Assembly: GCA_028554795.2 (NCBI GenBank)
Contig: CM068835.1
Coordinates: 59,700,719-59,764,718, forward strand
Origin: Sinohyriopsis cumingii
Lineage: Eukaryota > Mollusca > Bivalvia > Unionida > Unionidae
Direction of reading: 5' to 3'
DNA length: 64,000 nucleotides
Shown here: in pieces, positions 29,487 through 37,442 of the stretch
Numbering within the stretch: the first letter of the stretch is position 1
Layout: each line of letters starts with the position of its first letter
The notes under the pieces: model-generated
Told to the model about the DNA's origin: nothing
Seen by the model: the letters and a program-made list of their open reading frames with translations, nothing else
Databases searched by the model: none
Program-made: the position numbers and the translations under genes

Positions 29487-32000
29487 ATGAACGAGTTTGA
29501 GAGATTATCCCAAACTAGGCCTGTTAAGTATAAATTCAACCTTGACAGATTATCTTCTGACTTGCCAGTACGAGATCTGGTTGATCCGAAAAATAAAAGT
29601 TTGATCTCGAAAATTCACGACGCCAAGAAAGAATTTTACACGGATGGTGCATCTCATACATGGTCAACGTTCAAGATTATACGAAACACTGACTTTGTCA
29701 CGGACGCTACAATGAATGACAAACGAGCGGCAACTATCATTAACTACATCGCTGAATACGAGGGCAATCAAAAATATTTCTTCAGAGTAAAATTTATTGT
29801 ATTAACAGAAACAGATAGTTGGATTATCCGTGACAAATATGATCCTGTCCTTGGTAATAATAAAACTATCATATTAAGTAAAAATTCCAGACCGGGTCTA
29901 CTGACAGGTATTGACAAACCGTATTATGAGCGAGCATATCCTGTAACGGCGGTTATTTATGGAATCTATGAGATAAATAAAAAACCTAACGTTGATAAAC
30001 TAGCGCCGATGAAATTTTCAAGGTTAAATTGTGTAGCTGAACGAGTAATAGAACACTTTACAAACGCGATGCGTGGAAATGGATTAACTGATTTAAGGCG
30101 TGAAAAAATAAACTCGTGGGCTGATTCAGTTGAGGATACCGGTGCTACAATAAAAGATGTTGCTGGGTTAGGAAAAATATTAAAATTTCCAATAACTGTG
30201 GCGACAATAACTGGAGAAGTACTGTACCAGTCGAAATATAAATCGAAGGGAGCTCCAATAAATATTATCGATCATAACGCGCACGCATGGACTAACGCGG
30301 TAACAATATTTCCACGTGATCGAACTGTTAGATTTTACTCCCCAGATAATTCTGGGGCAGATAATTCTGTGGCAGATAATTCTGGGGCAGATAGTATGTT
30401 TGATTTTATCAACGAAATAAGTAAAACCGATCCTGTATCGGTATGGTTATTTAAAAGTAATGAGGAGGGTGAATTTGATCAGTTTGTCAAACCGAACGGT
30501 GAAATATATCGCACAGAATCCCTCCATGACGAGATGAAAAATCTTGCGACGTTTTTACAGTGCAAGCACGCGGAAAATACTGACAAATTACTAACTAATT
30601 GTTTTACCGTTCCATCTGTTGCAGCTCATTTCGCCAGAGAACGAAATTCATGGAAACCAACACGATTTGATTTACTCGAGGACGTACGCGCAAGTTGCGT
30701 CGAATATGGACATGGCGGATTATGGAATACCAAATACAATTACAATGATGTTATTTCGGTTGATATGGTTGCATGTTATCCAGGAAGTTTTCTGGGATAC
30801 GGAGATTGTTCTGTGTACTTTGAAAGATTTGGTCACCCTACAAACGAGATGACGCGAGTGGCAATTAATGGACCATTACCTGATTTTGATCTGACTGGAT
30901 TCGCCTGTATTGAATCATTCGAGTTTAACGAAAATCTTCACAAGATTTGTTATGTTTGGTTTGGCAGACATTTTTGTGAAAAACGTTGGGCACCTATAGT
31001 TTTGTTGCGATACATGCTAGATTGTGCGATACTGACATCGTTGGTGGTCAGTGAGGCAATTATATCATATCATGCACAGACCAAAGTTTGGTTGCCCATG
31101 TCAGATTCTGAAGTTATTAGCGAGTTTAAGGATATTTCCGAAGATGATATTCCTAATAAACTCAAAACCGCAAAAGATCTCGGTAGAAAAATTATAGGTA
31201 AATTTACTCAAGGTGGTGCATATGATTATAAAAGACATCACGCACGATTAATTTTAGATGATGCCGAGTACGATTTTATAATCGCTGATACAACGGCGAA
31301 AAATACGTTTGTAAATCGAGAGAGTGTTTATTTATCCGACGGAACAAAATTAGGTACGATCGTTAGTTGCATAAATGACGTCTCCCCGCAATATACTCAT
31401 CTAAGATCTTCCATGTTGGCTTATGTTTCTATAAATTTATTATCGATGATTAATAGATTTCCTGAGACCGCAGTCAGAGTCGCAACGGACTCGTTTTATA
31501 TTTCAAGTAAATATTTAGAACCTGTTATGAAATTTACAAGTAATGATGAACGATGGGGTTCGTGGAGAATAAAAAAGGAACTATTACACAATTATGTAGA
31601 ATCAGCAGATGTTCCAATGAGAGATTTTTATCGTGACGGTAATAAAATATCAGAAATGTCGAAGGCACCATCGTTGAGTGATCCAATAACTAGATATAAG
31701 ACAGTATATCTCAATGGACCTGGTGGATGCGGCAAAACAACTCGAACGATTAATGTTTTTAGAAATTCAGATATAATCGTGCTGACACCCACACATAGAC
31801 TTGCACGTGAGATGAAACAGCGGCAAGTACAATCGTGTACGTATCATAGTTTCTTCCGATGGCGCGGGGATACATGGACTCCTGAACGGATGGGAGAAAA
31901 ATATATACCTAAAATAATTATTTGGGATGAGATATGCACGGTGTCATTGGATACATTAAAAATGTTTCTTGATTGGTTGCTGACGAAAAATACGCCATAA
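29487..32000 (+). CDS. family B DNA polymerase fused to the N-terminal part of an SF1 helicase
   Basis: 837 residues from MNEFERLSQ (29487); an ATG at 29430 also lies in frame but falls in the divergent gene's start region. Polymerase motif A is VISVDMVACYPGSFLG (Asp about 426), motif B GKFTQGG (about 570) and motif C RVATDSFY (Asp about 668). The helicase begins at about 740 with Walker A GPGGCGKTT, then TPTHRLAREM, TYHSFFRW and Walker B IIIWDEIC (about 814). The frame then ends at 31998-32000, and the rest of the helicase continues one frame back. Such a fusion would give a protein-primed-type polymerase its own helicase. Element B shows the same break at the same place. Confidence 0.88.
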   Translation: MNEFERLSQTRPVKYKFNLDRLSSDLPVRDLVDPKNKSLISKIHDAKKEFYTDGASHTWSTFKIIRNTDFVTDATMNDKRAATIINYIAEYEGNQKYFFRVKFIVLTETDSWIIRDKYDPVLGNNKTIILSKNSRPGLLTGIDKPYYERAYPVTAVIYGIYEINKKPNVDKLAPMKFSRLNCVAERVIEHFTNAMRGNGLTDLRREKINSWADSVEDTGATIKDVAGLGKILKFPITVATITGEVLYQSKYKSKGAPINIIDHNAHAWTNAVTIFPRDRTVRFYSPDNSGADNSVADNSGADSMFDFINEISKTDPVSVWLFKSNEEGEFDQFVKPNGEIYRTESLHDEMKNLATFLQCKHAENTDKLLTNCFTVPSVAAHFARERNSWKPTRFDLLEDVRASCVEYGHGGLWNTKYNYNDVISVDMVACYPGSFLGYGDCSVYFERFGHPTNEMTRVAINGPLPDFDLTGFACIESFEFNENLHKICYVWFGRHFCEKRWAPIVLLRYMLDCAILTSLVVSEAIISYHAQTKVWLPMSDSEVISEFKDISEDDIPNKLKTAKDLGRKIIGKFTQGGAYDYKRHHARLILDDAEYDFIIADTTAKNTFVNRESVYLSDGTKLGTIVSCINDVSPQYTHLRSSMLAYVSINLLSMINRFPETAVRVATDSFYISSKYLEPVMKFTSNDERWGSWRIKKELLHNYVESADVPMRDFYRDGNKISEMSKAPSLSDPITRYKTVYLNGPGGCGKTTRTINVFRNSDIIVLTPTHRLAREMKQRQVQSCTYHSFFRWRGDTWTPERMGEKYIPKIIIWDEICTVSLDTLKMFLDWLLTKNTP

Positions 32001-32740
32001 TAATGTGTGGCGATCATGGTCAACCGCCGCCCTTTGTTGGACCATCTCCACATGATTGGTTAAAAAATTTCGTTGATTATTACGAAGAAATAGATGATGA
32101 TCATAGAGCTCTTGATGCAAATTTGAAGGAGTTTAAAAAATTAATCAGATTACAATCAAACAAAATTCAGTGTGAAATAATACGTGGAGTGATCTCAGAG
32201 ACATCAATGAGTGATTTTTTAAATTTATGGAGGCCCAACGATTTGATCGTAGCAAGTAGAAAAATAATCAGAGACGCTTTACAACAACAGTTATTTCAAC
32301 TACATAAAGAACAATATTCAGAACTACCCGTTCCGTTGTGTTATAGACCATCAGATACACGAAAACAGAATATTAATGTTGATATTCCAGGACCCTTGAC
32401 AGAGTCAAGGAAACAGATTCTCGTATTAAATGATATTGTCGCCGTTGATATCAGTGTGGTCGAAGATGCATTACGCGCTGACAAATCTCCATGGGTGTTG
32501 GGATACGCTATGACAATCCACTCGTCACAGGGATTGACTATTTCTGATACACGAGTCTGGATTGTAGACGATCGCATCGAGTGGTCAAATTTAGTTTATT
32601 TAGCGGTATCGAGGGTCAGAAATATATCTCAATTACGTAGAATCATAATTCCTGAAATCGTTGATAAATTTAACATCATCGATGATGATATAATAAGAAA
32701 AAAATTAATCGGATACAAACAATCTGACAAAAAAAAATAA
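31973..32740 (+). CDS. C-terminal part of the SF1 helicase, in the -1 frame
   Basis: The frame is open from 31973 to a TAA at 32738-32740; the first ATG is 32003. It starts with the helicase motif MCGDHGQPPPFVGP that should follow Walker B closely. It goes on to GYAMTIHSSQGLTISD (about residue 185) and YLAVSRVRNISQLR (about 215), the last two motifs of a Pif1/RecD-like SF1 helicase. Nothing is missing between the two frames by comparison with the expected motif spacing, except that they differ by one base. The overlap with the upstream frame is 31973-32000. The frame ends in an A9 run followed at once by the HNH frame. Confidence 0.85.
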   Translation: MVADEKYAIIMCGDHGQPPPFVGPSPHDWLKNFVDYYEEIDDDHRALDANLKEFKKLIRLQSNKIQCEIIRGVISETSMSDFLNLWRPNDLIVASRKIIRDALQQQLFQLHKEQYSELPVPLCYRPSDTRKQNINVDIPGPLTESRKQILVLNDIVAVDISVVEDALRADKSPWVLGYAMTIHSSQGLTISDTRVWIVDDRIEWSNLVYLAVSRVRNISQLRRIIIPEIVDKFNIIDDDIIRKKLIGYKQSDKKK

Positions 32741-32984
32741 ACGTGACTTTGATCTTGATGTTGAATTTATTATTGAGTTAAAACAGCAGCAGAATAATCA
32801 TTGCACCAGTTGTAATTGTATAATGTTATGGCGGCATTCGAGTAATGATTCAAGACAATTTACCGTAGATAGAAAAGATAATAGTCGCGGTCATACACGA
32901 GAAAATACCATGTTAACCTGTCTTGAGTGTAATCGACGTAGAGGCGCCAGCGCCTTGGGTGCTGGCACCTTGGGTGCTAGTTAA
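32739..32984 (+). CDS. HNH-type domain following the helicase (probably its C-terminal domain)
   Basis: 81 codons, open from inside the helicase stop, with no ATG near its beginning. It carries CTSCNCIMLWRH, FTVDRKDNSRGHTRENTMLT and CLECNRRR: two cysteine pairs framing an HNH-like DR.DN..GHT..N core. It is in the same frame as PolB (29487) and +1 to the helicase C-terminal frame. Element B has the same domain in the same relative frame (16480-16695). It probably forms the tail of a PolB-helicase-HNH polyprotein or is made by recoding. The 3' end stops 10 bases before the converging integrase gene. Confidence 0.75.
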   Translation, partial: KRDFDLDVEFIIELKQQQNNHCTSCNCIMLWRHSSNDSRQFTVDRKDNSRGHTRENTMLTCLECNRRRGASALGAGTLGAS

Positions 32985-32994
32985 GTGATCGAAA

Positions 32995-33980
32995 TCACCG
33001 AAGTGATCGCGGCGGTAGTTGTGTATCCTCGGGAATTATTTGTAGTTGTTCACGTGTAAATCCACGTTGAGGAGCGGCCGAATCTAATCTGTAGATTGCA
33101 GGTCTGGAAACGCCTACATTTCTTCCAGTGGATCTTGTCACGGTAGATATTTTGTGTGTGGTAACACTCCAAATAGGATCAGTTGCTCTCGCTTTACCAC
33201 CTTCAAGTTCACCAGGCTCATATAAATATCTGACTGTGACATCACCTAATATTTTTTGTTTTCCAGCATCTTTTCGTTGTGTTGGTATATTTTTTTTGTG
33301 ACCGCGCTAATGGGTTTCATGTTGGTTGTTCGTGTAATCTCATTATTTAATGCAGCTATCACGCCTGGTAATCTTGCCACCCATTCGCGAGATCTTTTAT
33401 CCTGAATAAATTTCCTCGCGTATTGATATCCAAATAACCGTTCAGCAAGTGTTCGATTAAATCGCTCAACAATTGCTTGATCACGGTGAATTGCAGTATG
33501 ACCTCGTCGTATTTTGGTATTATGTTGTTTCATCAGCGATGATACTGGACCAAGAAATTCCTTGCCAGGATCAACCTGTAGTAGCTGTGGCCATCGCAGA
33601 CCACCTTGTGGTCCGAGTCCTCGTTGATAAATTCGTTCAAACGCATCGGCTACTTCAGATGATGTTTTCGCCGATAGCGGCTCTGCTTCTTTATATCTAC
33701 TTGCAACATCAACTACGGTTAGCGCGTATTTGTACGTTTTTCCACGCACAGTATCATGCGGTAAAAACAGAATATCAGCTTGATGAACTTCATTAGGAAC
33801 ACTGACATCGAAATACGCGTACTGAATTTGTTTAGGACGTGGTAGATAAATTTGCCATATTGCTTGTTTAGATAACCACGTTTTAGCAGTAGAATGTTTA
33901 ACCGCCGCTGCATCAGCGAGTTTACCAATTGCTGCTTTGCCTCTCCAGTATCCTCTCGGTGAATAATAAATTGATTCCAT
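32995..33980 (-). CDS. rve-type (retroviral-like) integrase with a frame break at an A8 run
   Basis: The first frame, 33246-33980, has 244 residues: an N-terminal helical region (YWRGKAAIGKLADAAAVK) and the catalytic core with Asp69 (VHQADILF), Asp137 (LLQVDPGKEF) and Glu172 (IVERFNRTL), a DDE triad with typical spacing. At 33290-33297 is a run of eight A on the coding strand; after it the -1 frame carries the C-terminal part (VTVRYLYEPGELEGGK ... QLPPRSLR) to a stop at 32995. Element B has no break at this point. The enzyme inserts the element's DNA. It starts two bases after the PLA2 stop, so both may come from one mRNA. Confidence 0.85.
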
Positions 33981-33982
33981 TA

Positions 33983-34483
33983 TTAATTACCAGCCCCAAT
34001 TGCTAATTTACCTTTCATCGAGGATCTTACTAACCAATTAGCTAATGATTCTCTAATATTTTTATTTTTTATAGAATTTAATGAATGAATTAATTTTACA
34101 TCTGCAATATGCCTATCTTGTAGATTTTGACTTTTATAAGCTACATCATGAGCATGACAAGCTCGATCAATAGCGTTTATTGGTTCCTCGCCTGGTTTTG
34201 GTTGATCTTGATCATCGAGCCTGATATCGAGTCGAGTACCAGGACCGCAATAATTATATCCTGGTAGATGTTTTTCTCCACTATATTTAGCCCATGGAGC
34301 ACCTGGAAACTTTGACATCAAATTAGCAATATCACCACCGCGCTTATTAGGTAAAAACGAAAATTTCTTTCTACCGCATATAGAACATTTTCCACCGTAC
34401 GCTATTTTTTTGTTTTTTGTTGTAACTGTAGCTAAATCAACAGTTGGAGTTTTAACTCTACAGCGTAAACAATATAAATTCAT
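33983..34483 (-). CDS. parvovirus-type phospholipase A2 with N-terminal zinc ribbon
   Basis: 166 residues, intact. Cys5/Cys8 and Cys33/Cys36 (CLRC and CSIC) form a zinc ribbon. The PLA2 domain has the calcium loop YNYCGPGTRLD (Cys79-Thr83) and the catalytic helix DRACHAHDVAY (His112-Asp113), as in the unique part of parvovirus VP1, where the enzyme opens endosomal membranes during entry. The upstream FPGAPWAKY.G..HLPGYNY block is also typical. It diverges from the ATPase gene across only 12 bases and is followed at 2 bases by the integrase gene. The likely role is membrane breach by virions; that is inference from the family. Confidence 0.9.
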   Translation of the reverse strand: MNLYCLRCRVKTPTVDLATVTTKNKKIAYGGKCSICGRKKFSFLPNKRGGDIANLMSKFPGAPWAKYSGEKHLPGYNYCGPGTRLDIRLDDQDQPKPGEEPINAIDRACHAHDVAYKSQNLQDRHIADVKLIHSLNSIKNKNIRESLANWLVRSSMKGKLAIGAGN

Positions 34484-34495
34484 GTTATAATATAT
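34484..34495. promoter_or_regulatory. 12-bp divergent start region between PLA2 and ATPase genes
   Basis: The two start codons face away from each other across gttataatatat. The core TTATAATA-type motif recurs directly before most start codons of the element. Both genes would need a shared, very compact promoter or starts inside each other's coding sequence. Confidence 0.5.
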
Positions 34496-35161
34496 ATGGA
34501 TATAATTGATTTCTCAGCAACTCGGCAGCGAGAACCTGTTAAGCATCATCCTGCGCTACCGAACTCCATCAGAATGATTATCATAGGACCATCTGGATCG
34601 GGTAAGACGCAATTATTACTTAATCTGATAATGAGATGGTTGAAATGGGATAAATTATATTTAGTAGCACCATCCGTTGATGATCAGCGATGTTATGATG
34701 TACTTAAAGATTTCAATGAAAACGCGCGATTACTGGATGAGGATAATGATGTTATAGAGTTTATAACCGATATTGATGAAGCACCATCCGTAGATTCCAT
34801 AGACGGATTTATTAATAATTTAGTTGTATACGACGATGTGATGCTAGATAAACAATCAAATCCAGCCAGAATATTTTCCCGAGGTAGACATAAAAATACA
34901 GACGTGATCTATGTTACTCAACGATATACACAAATTCCGAAGGTGATCAGAGACAACTGCAACATTTTAGTTGTGTTTAATGGCGTAGACACACACACGT
35001 TGCGAAATATTCATCAAACTTGGTGTGGTGGTGACATGGATATAATTAAATTCAAAAATTTCTTCTCACGAGCGCAAGCTACCCCGCATGGATTTATAAC
35101 AATAAATTTACATGATCCAAGAACAAGATATCGTGTGGGTATTGATAAAATATTTGGGTAA
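34496..35161 (+). CDS. DNA-packaging ATPase (FtsK/HerA, A32-like)
   Basis: 221 residues, intact. Walker A is GPSGSGKT (31-38) after RMIII. Walker B is NLVVYDDVM (about 109-117). A conserved segment VIYVTQRYTQIPK (about 140) and RDNCNILVVFNG follow. This is the genome-packaging ATPase of Polintons, adenovirus-like and large DNA viruses; it pumps DNA into empty capsids. It is the outermost conserved gene at this end; in element B it lies directly against the terminal repeat. A 34-base piece of its 3' part (34999-35032) recurs with three differences at 35556-35589 inside the terminal repeat. Confidence 0.9.
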   Translation: MDIIDFSATRQREPVKHHPALPNSIRMIIIGPSGSGKTQLLLNLIMRWLKWDKLYLVAPSVDDQRCYDVLKDFNENARLLDEDNDVIEFITDIDEAPSVDSIDGFINNLVVYDDVMLDKQSNPARIFSRGRHKNTDVIYVTQRYTQIPKVIRDNCNILVVFNGVDTHTLRNIHQTWCGGDMDIIKFKNFFSRAQATPHGFITINLHDPRTRYRVGIDKIFG

Positions 35162-35210
35162 CAGGGGTGATGATAAAATTAAATTGAATTAAACAGATAT
35201 CATTAATATA

Positions 35211-35591
35211 ATGAACAACTGTGCGTGGCTGCGTCAAGGAACAACAGATAAATGCAACAAAAGGTGCCGTGGAGAATATTGCAAGAAACATAATTATCTT
35301 ATAAAGAAAAATCCTCATGCTGGTCCACGAAGATGTGTTGGATGTAACAACGGCGTTAGAGGATTATATCAGATTTGCAAAAATTGCGGTGGAGATCGAT
35401 ATCGAAGTTTGATGAACTATTACAGAAAAAGAAAGAACATAAATCCAAAAATAGAAAAACCACCATCAGAACTTGAATATTACTTGAAACATAGAACAAA
35501 TTCCGAAGATTCAGATGAAGATGAAACAGATGAGGAAAAACGACAGCGAGAACGCGTTGAAAAATATTCATCAAACTTGGTATGGTGGTAA
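35211..35591 (+). CDS. cysteine-rich putative zinc-binding protein, paralogue 2, running into the terminal repeat
   Basis: 126 residues. The first 75 residues match the protein at 29139-29438: CNKRCRGEYCKKH, CVGCNNGVRG, CKNCGGDRYR and YYRKRKN. The acidic C-terminal tail (NSEDSDEDETDEEKRQRERV) is encoded inside the right terminal repeat, from 35430 on. The left repeat therefore holds a copy of this tail without the zinc-binding part. Element B has no such gene between ATPase and terminal repeat. Function unknown; the acidic tail and zinc modules would suit a transcription or chromatin-binding protein, but this is a guess. Confidence 0.78.
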   Translation: MNNCAWLRQGTTDKCNKRCRGEYCKKHNYLIKKNPHAGPRRCVGCNNGVRGLYQICKNCGGDRYRSLMNYYRKRKNINPKIEKPPSELEYYLKHRTNSEDSDEDETDEEKRQRERVEKYSSNLVWW

Positions 35592-35847
35592 ATTAATAGC
35601 AGCAGAGAGGGTACCTACCAACGTTGGTCGTCAAAAAAATAAACAAGAAATAAATAAACACGTAGAGTACTTTATTTTTTCAGCTACTATTTCAAACTGA
35701 GGTTTTATTAGTACAATCGGTCATTGCAAAAATAAACATCTCAAGGAAAGTTCATTTGTAAAATCTTGACCTTTCTACGAGATGATTTATTTGTTTGTTT
35801 TATTTGTTTTGTCGGAATTCTATGGTCTGTTCACCCTCTCTGCTGCT
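35430..35847. repeat. element A terminal inverted repeat, right (418 bp)
   Basis: Inverse of 18167-18584; I found no difference by eye. The outer module is 35597-35847; the inner part is the 3' end of the cysteine-rich gene followed by the ATPase-like fragment. AGTTG follows at 35848-35852. Confidence 0.93.
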
Positions 35848-35852
35848 AGTTG
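35848..35852. repeat. element A target-site duplication, right copy
   Basis: AGTTG, matching 18162-18166; hAT sequence resumes here. Confidence 0.7.
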
Positions 35853-35909
35853 ATGTTGAATTATAAAGTTGATTTTGCTGCATTTTTATAAACATGAAAG
35901 CTCGTATAA

Positions 35910-36231
35910 ATGTCTTCTGTTTCGAAAAAAAGAAAACTCGCGGACGAAAAAAGGGTTTTTCAAGTCAAATGGGAGGATTTATATTTTGTCACTCAGGTCA
36001 GCGATAAAATTCAATGTCTCGTTTGTCAACAAACGATAGCTGTTCTGAAAGAGTATAACGTGCGTCGGCACTACAATGCACCGTAAGAAATATAACGCTT
36101 ACGCGGGCAAAATTAGAGAGGATAAAATTATGCAACTTAAATCACCATTATGCAAACAAAGAAGTTTCTTTACCAATGTTAGTCAGTGCAACGAAGATTC
36201 AGTAAGAGCAAGTTTCGCTATAAGACTGTAG
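35910..36231 (+). pseudogene. hAT transposase N-terminal fragment with BED zinc finger
   Basis: The plus frame starts MSSVSKKRKLADEKRVFQ and carries W..LYFV and CLVCQQTIAVLKEYNVRRHY, a BED-type zinc finger (C-x2-C ... H) of the ZBED-like hAT family. A frame change follows near 36082. The next frame (KKYNAYAGKIREDKIMQLK ... CNEDSVRASFAI) continues the family's usual sequence until a TAG at about 36231. The catalytic RNase H-like domain is absent. The 5' side was cut by element A. Confidence 0.8.
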
Positions 36232-36384
36232 AGTAGGGATCTCAAACACCGAGCCGTATCCTGTGGCCATCAAAACGATTGGCGTCACAAGGTGTCATGA
36301 GAGATAACAAAGGTGGTGCGGCCCTTGGGCCATTGAAAATCCCCCTCATGCGGCCCTCAGGGTGGTATGAGTTTGAGACCCCTG

Positions 36385-36392
36385 ACATACCC
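36385..36392. repeat. hAT target-site duplication, right copy
   Basis: ACATACCC, identical to 17900-17907. It lies in polymerase-gene sequence of element B. Confidence 0.95.
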
Positions 36393-36883
36393 TATGATGC
36401 ATCAGTGCCGATATTTAATTTTTTTTACAATTGCGAATTTTTCTTATCGATAAAAAATTAATCGTGGCGACTCTGACAGCAAATTTAGAAATTTCGGGTG
36501 AATATATTTCAATCGATGCCGATAAAGATGATTCATGAACTGTGATAGCTATTTTTGATTCTGCGCTTGAATTCATCATTTTTTTTTTATTCAATCTGAT
36601 AACTTTCCGTGGGTATTCCAACAACTTGCCAATCAGGAGTTTCATTTGGTTTATTTTTATTTGCAAATGCAAGCGAATTATTTGCTTGTAATACACGGAA
36701 TGATTTTGATCTGATATTCGGTCAACTATTATATATTCGTAATTGTGCAAGAGCAATCTCATTCGCACGAATTGCAGTTGGAAAATTAACATTAAACTCT
36801 GGATTGCTTGAGCCTACTGAAATCATCGTTGTCTTCAACGGTGTTGTATTCGTTGCAATTTGCTGAAGTAGTTTGTGTTGCAT
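36385..36883 (-). pseudogene. element B deletion junction: penton-like N-terminus joined to PolB motif C
   Basis: From 36883 the minus strand gives LLQQIATNTTP and the start of the penton-like gene (NPEFNVNFPTAI, later SSLSASIEIYSPE), with frameshifts. Near 36490 it changes to AVRVAT followed by INFL, which matches motif C of the polymerase (AVRVATDSFY) at the DNA level. It continues to tgatgcat.atagggtatgtgg, matching the polymerase gene just before the helicase. The part of element A equivalent to about 24590-31475 is therefore missing in B. The hAT inserted later into this polymerase scrap. Confidence 0.8.
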
Positions 36884-37405
36884 TATTATTCAAATTATGA
36901 TCCGTTGAATTTGAAAAATCTGCTGATGTAGAAACACCATCATGATAAATTTTGATAATCTCGGTGAACTCAGTATCTGATATTATTCCATCGCTATTTT
37001 GGTAATCTCGGTGAACTCAGTATCTGATATTATTCCATCGCTAAGGCCTGCCGATATCAACAAGGATAATTTAGAATATGCCGCTGTTGTTGCAATAATT
37101 TTGCCGTGTAATCGTGTAATTTTGTATTTGTGCACGATGATATCTTTTCTGCAATAATATTAAGAATTTTTGCGATTGTTATTGCAGTTGAAACACAAAT
37201 TGTTTTAATTACTGGCGAGGTCATTGTTATTGCTTATAATAATACGCCAACTCCAGCAATAACACTGATGCTGAATAAACAATTATGTCAATGGCAATTA
37301 TACGCCAATTGTATTTTTTTTTTAAAAATAAACTTTTATCATATAATTATCAACTATGGATTTTAATTTATTTTGCCACAGACACACAGACACACTTGAT
37401 TGTAT
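36850..37405 (-). pseudogene. element B membrane protein, broken
   Basis: Aligns with 23726-24256 of element A in several frames; CTNTKLHDY and LSDGIISDTEF are recognisable. A segment of about 50 bp (cgatggaataatatcagata ... gattaccaaaat) is duplicated in tandem at 36950-37045. Stops and indels make it inactive. Confidence 0.7.
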
Positions 37406-37442
37406 CTAAAACGTTGTGCTGGCATCGAAAGACTCATTATGT

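Larger units (their letters stand above)
18167..35847. mobile_element. element A: near-complete Polinton/adintovirus-like element, 17.7 kb
   Basis: It has 418-bp terminal inverted repeats that read as identical, AG at each end and a short target duplication. It carries the hallmark set: PolB, rve integrase, packaging ATPase, adenain-like protease, major capsid and penton-like proteins, plus fibre, PLA2, HNH and membrane genes. The left half is virion genes (plus strand), the right half replication and integration genes, with a 3-kb repeat-rich region between. Damage is limited to stops in the protease (22347) and fibre (22818) genes, a frame break in the integrase gene, and two frame breaks in PolB-helicase-HNH that element B shares. 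Confidence 0.93.
17908..36384. mobile_element. hAT transposon (about 790 bp itself) split by element A
   Basis: The ends caggggtctcaaac (17908) and gtttgagacccctg (36371-36384) are inverted and flanked by a perfect 8-bp duplication. CGCGGCCCGCGGGCCGC-type sequence next to the left end is typical of ZBED-family hATs. Without element A and its 5-bp duplication the hAT is about 791 bp: a left arm of 259 bp and a right arm with the start of a transposase gene. It is a deletion derivative that could only move in trans. Confidence 0.9.

Noticed and set aside
31960-32000. Firm claim of a programmed -1 frameshift at a slippery heptamer
   Set aside because: The frame change is conserved, but the overlap holds no canonical X_XXY_YYZ heptamer in the zero frame, so the mechanism is left open.
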